DNA of 46,282 nucleotides, taken from assembly GCA_016278615.1 (NCBI GenBank), contig JADQBM010000078.1, positions 1 through 46,282 on the forward strand. The letters run 5' to 3'. Source of the stretch: Clostridia bacterium. Lineage in GTDB: Bacteria > Bacillota > Clostridia > Peptostreptococcales > JAAYPU01. This document shows, one piece after another, positions 41,379-46,282 of this stretch (position 1 is the stretch's first letter; each line of letters begins with the position of its first letter). The position numbers and the translations under genes were made by a program. Below the pieces are notes generated by a model. The model ran no database searches, had not been told where the DNA came from, and was given only the letters and a program-made list of their open reading frames with translations.

Positions 41379-42986
41379 GTGTCATATAAAGCAATATACA
41401 GACAGTGGCGACCAAAGAATTTTGATGAGATGGTCGGGCAAGAGCATATTACTAAAATATTAATCAATCAAATTCAAATGAATCAAACTGGGCATGCCTA
41501 CCTTTTTTGCGGAACAAGAGGAACGGGGAAAACATCTGCTGCTAAAATTTTAGCAAAAGGTGTGAATTGTCTTTCAACGAATCAGAAGCCTTGTGGAGAA
41601 TGTGATAATTGCAAAAGCATTCAGGATGAAACCTTTATGGATGTCATTGAAATGGATGCTGCTTCCAACAATGGAGTAGATAATATCAGAGACCTAAGAG
41701 AGAGTATCAAATATCCCCCTGCTAAGGGGAAATACAAGGTATATATCATAGACGAGGTTCATATGCTTTCCACAGGTGCCTTTAATGCGCTTCTGAAAAC
41801 TTTAGAAGAACCTCCCTCGTATATAAAATTCATTCTTGCTACCACAGAGGTACATAAACTGCCGGCTACCATTCTTTCAAGATGTCAAAGATTTGATTTT
41901 AGAAGAATTACCGAGCAGGAAATGATGAAAAGAATGAAATACATTTGTACCCATATCCACATTGATATGGAAGAGAGTGCCCTGATGCTCATTGCTAAAA
42001 ACGCGGATGGTTCTGTAAGAGATGCTTTAAGCATATTGGACCAGTGCTTGGCTATCGGGGAAGGGACCATAACCCGGGAGGAAGTTATAAATGTTTTAGG
42101 GACGGCTGATGATGAATTCATGTTAACCCTTACGGATAGAATTGCAGAAAGAGACACTTTAAATGCGATATCTTTAATTCATGAAATCATGACTCAGGGA
42201 AAAGATGTTCAACAATTCATGAAGGACTGGATTTATCACTATAGAAATTTATTAATGAGTAAAATCACTAAAGATTTAGAATCCATTGTCTCTATGTCTC
42301 CAGAAAACATAGAAAGGCTCAAAGCTCAAGGTCAGAAGCTAAGCATGCCTTCAATAAATAATGCAATTATGGAGCTCTCTAAAACTTCTGCTGAAGCTAA
42401 GTGGTCTTCTCAGCCAAAAATACTATTGGAAATGGCAATTGTTAAATTATCTGCACCTGAGATGAATACTTCACTGGATGGATTACTTGAAAGAATTACT
42501 ATATTGGAAGAAACAATTAGAACCGGTCACCAGCTAAAATCCACAATAAGTGATGAAAAAGCATCTGAAAAACCTGTGAAAAAAGAAAAGGGCATAGAAT
42601 ATCCTAAAGTTGAAAATCAGGATACCCATTTTCAATTGAAAGAAAACAATAAAGACTATCAAAAATTATGGGATAAAATTATTGCGGATGCACGAAAGGA
42701 AAGACCTTCTTTAACAATGCTTAATAATGGGATTATTATAAAATCAATAGATGAAAATACCTTCTTGCTCCATGCGGAAAGTGAGTCAAAGAAAGAATAT
42801 CTGAACAGAAATAAAGATTTAATAGAAGAATTATTTGAAAAACATGCTTTGAGAAGATTAAAGCTTCAATGCGTTACTGGGTTTGCGAAGAGTCAGATAA
42901 AAGAGGACAACAACAATGACGATGAAATAAAAAAGGAGTTAGAATCTATTTTTGGAAGGGAAAACATAAGTATAGTTGAAGAGTGA
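41379..42986 (+). CDS. dnaX: DNA polymerase III subunits gamma/tau (clamp loader)
   Basis: ATPase that loads the sliding clamp. MSYKAIYRQWRPKNFDEMVGQEHI is the family start; Walker A GTRGTGKT at 45-52; zinc-binding cysteines in CLSTNQKPCGECDNCKSI; Walker B IIDEVHML; sensor region LSRCQRFDFRR. Domain III ends near residue 370, and a charged linker leads to the tau C-terminal domain (YQKLWDKIIADARKERPSL). 535 aa. GTG start, seven bases after GGGAGG. No A-rich slippery site of the E. coli AAAAAAG type stands out in the linker; frameshift-made gamma cannot be excluded. Confidence 0.95.
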   Translation: MSYKAIYRQWRPKNFDEMVGQEHITKILINQIQMNQTGHAYLFCGTRGTGKTSAAKILAKGVNCLSTNQKPCGECDNCKSIQDETFMDVIEMDAASNNGVDNIRDLRESIKYPPAKGKYKVYIIDEVHMLSTGAFNALLKTLEEPPSYIKFILATTEVHKLPATILSRCQRFDFRRITEQEMMKRMKYICTHIHIDMEESALMLIAKNADGSVRDALSILDQCLAIGEGTITREEVINVLGTADDEFMLTLTDRIAERDTLNAISLIHEIMTQGKDVQQFMKDWIYHYRNLLMSKITKDLESIVSMSPENIERLKAQGQKLSMPSINNAIMELSKTSAEAKWSSQPKILLEMAIVKLSAPEMNTSLDGLLERITILEETIRTGHQLKSTISDEKASEKPVKKEKGIEYPKVENQDTHFQLKENNKDYQKLWDKIIADARKERPSLTMLNNGIIIKSIDENTFLLHAESESKKEYLNRNKDLIEELFEKHALRRLKLQCVTGFAKSQIKEDNNNDDEIKKELESIFGRENISIVEE

Positions 42987-43037
42987 TATCGAGTTGGTTA
43001 TAATTAGGTGACAGGGGACTGGAGTATAGAGATGAGA

Positions 43038-43144
43038 GATAACAGATAACAGATAAAAGATAAAAGATAAAAGATAAAAGATTAGGGATTAGGTGACAGG
43101 TGACCGGTGACAGATTAGAGATTAGGGATTAGAGATTAGGGATG
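43038..43144. repeat. Mosaic heptamer array in constant 7-bp phase
   Basis: From 43038 fifteen consecutive 7-bp units can be read without a slip: GATAACA x2, GATAAAA x4, GATTAGG x2, TGACAGG, TGACCGG, TGACAGA, then TTAGAGA/TTAGGGA alternating x4. Three unrelated-looking repeat types are thus fused in register. Two GTAG hairpins follow at once (43146-43170 and 43181-43206). Confidence 0.88.
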
Positions 43145-43145
43145 T

Positions 43146-43206
43146 GTAGGGACGACCCTTGCGGTTGTCCTTATGAGAATGTAGGGGCTGGTCCTGTGCC
43201 TGCCCG
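43146..43206 (+). repeat. Two GTAG-type REP hairpins (two families)
   Basis: 43146-43170: GTAG then GGACGACC...GGTTGTCC; 43181-43206: GTAG then GGGCTGG...CCTGCCC. The same pair in the opposite order and strand is found at 15221-15274, so the pair behaves as a composite unit. Confidence 0.75.
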
Positions 43207-43257
43207 AACCAAGCTGATAAATGAAAGATAAATTATAAATTATTGGGAGGTAGGAAA

Positions 43258-43599
43258 ATGAGTAAAGGAAAGAATAAAATGCCAGGAATGCCGGGAAACA
43301 TGGGAAATATGATGAAGCAAGTGCAGCAAATGCAAAAACAAATGCAGCAAATGCAGGAAGAGCTTGCAGAGAAAGAAATCGAAGCAACTGCCGGAGGTGG
43401 TGCTGTTTCTGTGAAAGTAAACGGAAAGAAAGAAATTGTAGAGATAAAAATCAGTCCTGATGTTGTGGATCCTGAAGACGTAGAGATGCTCCAGGATTTG
43501 ATCACAGCTGCAGTTAATGAAGCCTTAAGAAAGGTAGAAGAAATGACGTCAGGAGAAATGGGTAAGCTTACAGGAGGGTTAAATATCCCAGGACTTTAA
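43258..43599 (+). CDS. YbaB/EbfC family nucleoid-associated protein
   Basis: Small dimeric DNA-binding protein of the nucleoid. The N-terminal helix is Met/Gln-rich ([29 protein letters not shown]), then the conserved core [43 protein letters not shown] and [24 protein letters not shown]. 113 aa. ATG 43258 follows GGGAGGTAGG; an upstream TTG is part of that site. Lies between dnaX and recR as in most Bacillota. Confidence 0.94.
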   Translation: MSKGKNKMPGMPGNMGNMMKQVQQMQKQMQQMQEELAEKEIEATAGGGAVSVKVNGKKEIVEIKISPDVVDPEDVEMLQDLITAAVNEALRKVEEMTSGEMGKLTGGLNIPGL

Positions 43600-43635
43600 A
43601 AATCGATGCAAAGAATAAAGACAAGGAATCAGAGA

Positions 43636-43877
43636 ACAAATAAGAGATAAAAGAGATAAGAGATAAGAGATAAGAGATAAAAGAGATAAGAGATAAGAGA
43701 TAAAAGAGATAAGAGATAAGAGATAAGAGATAACAGAGATAAGAGATAAGAGATAAGAGATAACAGAGATAAGAGATAAGAGATAACAGATAAGAGATAA
43801 AAGATAAGAGATAAAAGATAAGAGATAAAAGATAATAGATAATAGTTATGGTCAGAAATTTTGGATTAACCAAAATT
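43636..43877. repeat. Expanded heptamer array with 23-bp higher-order period, single module
   Basis: The 345-base gap holds about 200 bases of AGATAAG/AGATAAA/AGATAAC. In the middle the units are grouped as 9+7+7 bases (AGAGATAAG-AGATAAG-AGATAAC), a 23-bp super-repeat present several times in a row. The array ends with AGATAAT x2, AGTTATGG and the stem AAATTTTGG/CCAAAATTT (about 43857-43879), the same box and hairpin as other modules. No right half is present. Confidence 0.85.
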
Positions 43878-43944
43878 TCTACCTTTTATTTTTTATTAGA
43901 TCATACATCATAAACCATACATCTTATTTAATTGAGGTAATGAA

Positions 43945-44544
43945 ATGAAATATTATGCACGTCCCGTTGTAAAACTAATTGAAGAATTATCTAGACTACC
44001 AGGAATAGGTGGAAAAAGCGCTCAGCGTTTAGCTTTTCATATTCTTAGTATGGATGACAAGGTTGCTTATGACATTGCAGCATCTATAATAGACGCAAAA
44101 AAGAAAATCAAGAAATGTACTGTTTGTGGGAATTTGACAGATGTTGAACCTTGCATGATATGTTCTGATACAAAGAGGAATATATCTGTGATATGTGTTG
44201 TTGAAAACTCCAAAGACATAGCAGCAATGGAGCGAATAAAGGAGTTCAATGGTAAGTACCACGTGCTTCATGGCGCCATTTCTCCCATGGATGGAATCGG
44301 GCCTGAAGATATCAACTTAAAGTCCTTAATTGTTCGCCTTCAGAAAGAAGAAGTCCATGAGGTTATCTTAGCTACAAACCCTACTATAGAGGGAGAGGCA
44401 ACAGCTATGTATCTAGCACGGCTCATAAAGCCTTCTGGAATCAAAGTGTCAAGGATCGCCCATGGCATACCTGTAGGCGGAGATCTTGAGTATGCAGATG
44501 AAGTGACACTTTCAAAGGCTTTGGAGGGAAGACGAGAGCTATAA
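43945..44544 (+). CDS. recR: Recombination protein RecR
   Basis: Works with RecF/RecO to load RecA at gaps. Helix-hairpin-helix at [20 protein letters not shown] (about 15-34), a C4 zinc finger [16 protein letters not shown] (about 57-72), and the Toprim domain from [15 protein letters not shown] with [15 protein letters not shown] and the Walker-B-like [19 protein letters not shown]. 199 aa, the usual length. The ATG follows TTGAGGTAATGA. Confidence 0.96.
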   Translation: MKYYARPVVKLIEELSRLPGIGGKSAQRLAFHILSMDDKVAYDIAASIIDAKKKIKKCTVCGNLTDVEPCMICSDTKRNISVICVVENSKDIAAMERIKEFNGKYHVLHGAISPMDGIGPEDINLKSLIVRLQKEEVHEVILATNPTIEGEATAMYLARLIKPSGIKVSRIAHGIPVGGDLEYADEVTLSKALEGRREL

Positions 44545-44546
44545 AT

Positions 44547-44785
44547 TAATGAATAATGAATAATAACATTAGTAATTAATAATGAACAATGAATAATGAA
44601 TAATGAATAATGAAGGAAAAGACTTTGTACTTGATTGAGGCTGCAAAGTCTTATTATTTTAGATTAGATTAGGAAAATGATGATAGTCATCATTTTTATA
44701 ATAAAATAGAAGATTTTGCATAGCAAAATCCTCCATCATTATTCATTGTTCATTGTTCATTATTCATTATTCATTATTCATTCAT
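44547..44785. repeat. Heptamer inverted-repeat element after recR (AATGAAT/AATGAAC type)
   Basis: Left arm AATGAAT/AATGAAC units to about 44612, right arm TATTCAT/TGTTCAT from about 44738 to 44785, with GATTTTGC/GCAAAATC (about 44713-44730) next to the right arm. The left half contains the recR terminator. Confidence 0.78.
44619..44660 (+). terminator. Intrinsic terminator after recR
   Basis: AAGACTTTG (44619-44627) pairs with CAAAGTCTT (44644-44652), followed by ATTATTTT. It lies inside the heptamer element. Confidence 0.65.
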
Positions 44786-44792
44786 ACGAAGC

Positions 44793-46157
44793 CTATTGCC
44801 TTCGTAATGCCACTACCGGTGGAATGGATGCGGCTGAGAATGCTGGGTATACACCGAAAATCGTACCGGATCCAAGAGCAACAACGGTTGCGATGAATAT
44901 TGCTTTGAAGCTGATGGCGGTATCGAAACCATAATTCTCAAAGATCATTGTTCCTCCAATACCCAGGATGATTCCCACAAAGCTACCGATTAGGCTTATA
45001 AAAAGTGCTTCAAGAAGGAATTGAATTAAAAGGTCATTCTTCTGGGCGCCTAAAGCTCTTCGAAGGCCAATTTCTCCGGTCCGTTCCGTTACAGCGACCA
45101 ACATGATATTCATAATTCCTAAGCCCCCTACAAGCAAGGACACAGCTGCGATACCACCCAATAATAAAGACATAACTCGATTGGCTTCATCAGCTTCTTC
45201 AACCATTTGATTCAAATTTGTAATGGTTATGACATCTTTATTGCCAGATGAAGAAACAGGGGAATTTCCACTTTCCATATACATTTCTTTCTCCATAGCC
45301 ATTGCGCTGCTTTTCATGGCGACCTCATTTACCATGGGCATTTGCCCGTCGGTCATTTGTCCGCCGCTTGGAGGTGCGGTGCCACCACTGGGTGCAGTAT
45401 TATCATCAATATTGAACATTCGTTTGATGATTCTACCCAATTGAACCACTGCTAAGTCCGCTTCTTGCCGTGAGTTGGCTTTGCACCAGATTTCTTCAAC
45501 GGTTCTTTTTTCAGCAATTTTCTGAGCACATGTATAAGGAATGATGATTTTATTGTCGATATCATCAGACTTACCAGAACCTTTTTCCCCTAAAACTCCT
45601 ATTATTTCGTAGCTTTCGCCATTAAGAGAAATATACCTTCCAATGGGAGAGCGACCACCCATAAGGTTTTTCCCTATAGTATACCCTACTACAGCAACAT
45701 TTGAACGTAATTTGATATGATAGGGAGAAATAAATTCTCCCTCAATGATGTCATAATCTCGGATGTCTTTAAATTGTTCATTTACACCCATTACTTGCAC
45801 ATCTGTTCGGTCACGCTTCCATTGAAATTGTGTTTCTACATTTACTACAGGGCTGCTGTAATCCATTCCCTGAACACGGTTGATTAAGTCCACGGTAACG
45901 TCAGGATCAAATTCATAAATTGGGTCATGAACAGCAATTTTTATAACATTTGTTCCAAGGCTTTCAAATTGTTCCATAACTGCAACCCTTGCGCCTTCTC
46001 CAATCCCCATAAGAGATACGACAGAGGCAACACCAATGGTTACACCTAAGACGGTCAACGTGGTTCTAAGAGGATTCATGATTAATCCTTGAAGCGCCAT
46101 TTTTGCTGTAAAAAGGAACTTTATTAAAAAAGATCGATCTATTATTTTATCTGTCAT
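44793..46157 (-). CDS. MacB-type ABC transporter permease
   Basis: Membrane component of a MacB/FtsX-family transporter (type VII ABC; mechanotransmission rather than classical transport). Layout: a first membrane helix at about 35-57 after MALQGLIMNPLRTTLTVLGVTIGVASVVSL, and an extracytoplasmic MacB_PCD domain (about 60-330) with VMGVNEQFKDIRDYDIIEGEF and IGRYISLNGESYEIIGVLGEKGSG. A low-complexity Gly/Ser/Met-rich stretch is inserted at about 245-305. Three C-terminal helices carry MNIMLVAVTERTGEIGLRRALGA and VYPAFSAASIPPVVALRRQ. 454 aa, slightly long because of the insertion. GGAGGT lies six bases before the ATG. The ATPase and adaptor are expected upstream, outside the window. Confidence 0.9.
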   Translation of the reverse strand: MTDKIIDRSFLIKFLFTAKMALQGLIMNPLRTTLTVLGVTIGVASVVSLMGIGEGARVAVMEQFESLGTNVIKIAVHDPIYEFDPDVTVDLINRVQGMDYSSPVVNVETQFQWKRDRTDVQVMGVNEQFKDIRDYDIIEGEFISPYHIKLRSNVAVVGYTIGKNLMGGRSPIGRYISLNGESYEIIGVLGEKGSGKSDDIDNKIIIPYTCAQKIAEKRTVEEIWCKANSRQEADLAVVQLGRIIKRMFNIDDNTAPSGGTAPPSGGQMTDGQMPMVNEVAMKSSAMAMEKEMYMESGNSPVSSSGNKDVITITNLNQMVEEADEANRVMSLLLGGIAAVSLLVGGLGIMNIMLVAVTERTGEIGLRRALGAQKNDLLIQFLLEALFISLIGSFVGIILGIGGTMIFENYGFDTAISFKAIFIATVVALGSGTIFGVYPAFSAASIPPVVALRRQ

Positions 46158-46200
46158 TGTAGTACCTCCAGCCTTTATCTCATTAAATAGCTCTAAAACT

Positions 46201-46280
46201 CCACCTCTATAGGTGGCTAGATCAAGGGCTGCTAAATGGAAAGTTGCCTTTTTGCCCCAAGCTTGCTTGGCAAGGCAAAA
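46201..46280. other. Palindrome and terminator-like hairpin at the right edge
   Basis: CCACCT/AGGTGG (46201-46206 with 46211-46216) forms a 6-bp stem with loop CTAT. Further right TTTTGCC (46250-46256) pairs with GGCAAAA (46274-46280), enclosing CCAAG/CTTGG. Read on the - strand the second could end the transcript of a gene lying beyond the window. The 125-base stretch has no coding frame that I can support. Confidence 0.45.
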
Positions 46281-46282
46281 CG

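Noticed and set aside
43636-43877. Possible CRISPR array (regular direct repeats between genes)
   Set aside because: The units are only 7-9 bp with no unique spacers, and no cas genes are in the window.
46165-46190. - strand GTTTTAGAGCTATTTAATG resembles the start of a type II CRISPR repeat
   Set aside because: Only a single copy, the similarity ends after 12 bases, and no array or cas9/tracrRNA is visible.

Overview
The window reads as low-GC DNA of an anaerobic Clostridia-type bacterium (Bacillota). The evidence is the Bacillus/Clostridium-type long SRP RNA upstream of dnaX-ybaB-recR, an S-box riboswitch on metK, strong AGGAGG ribosome binding sites and AcoR/NtrC-type sigma-54 activators. 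I cannot assign a genus from sequence alone.

Layout. 0.2-1.1 kb: a REP-associated tyrosine transposase (RAYT). 1.2-11 kb: an exopolysaccharide block on the + strand (two GT2 glycosyltransferases, a priming glycosylphosphotransferase, a FlaA1/WbpM-type dehydratase) with an O-antigen-ligase-like membrane protein on the - strand. Small coiled-coil and four-helix-bundle genes are interspersed. 11-16 kb: pgi, an unrecognised 391-aa protein, a small anchored protein, a TtcA-like tRNA thiolase and a COG2426 membrane protein. 16-23.7 kb: a DUF4349 lipoprotein, SAM riboswitch plus metK, and a three-gene unit of sensor kinase with extracellular solute-binding domain, NtrC-type regulator and APC permease. 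23.8-33.9 kb (- strand): a complete Mrp-type cation/proton antiporter operon preceded by an AcoR-like sigma-54 activator. 34.3-40 kb: aspartokinase, secA, prfB with its +1 frameshift. 40.6-44.5 kb: tRNA-Ser, SRP RNA, dnaX, ybaB, recR. The right edge holds a MacB-type ABC permease (- strand).

Two things stand out. First, the intergenic DNA is filled with one architecture of repeat: a tandem array of 7-bp units, then a conserved AGTTAAGG-like box, then a short A/T hairpin (often GATTTTG/CAAAATC), usually present as two modules in inverted orientation. The heptamer differs between copies while the box and hairpin are kept, and one array passes through three heptamer types without losing the 7-bp phase. 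A second family of GC-rich hairpins that start with GTAG is interspersed and matches the substrate type of RAYT enzymes. Second, the mrp operon has a near-consensus sigma-54 promoter (TGGCAT-N5-TTGCT) and an upstream TGTTTCA/TGAAACA palindrome directly downstream of an AcoR-like activator gene. This suggests sigma-54 control of an ion antiporter. Its mrpE is split into two overlapping reading frames, one of only 59 codons.

Start codons were moved to internal ATGs wherever a good ribosome binding site supports them; this is noted per gene.
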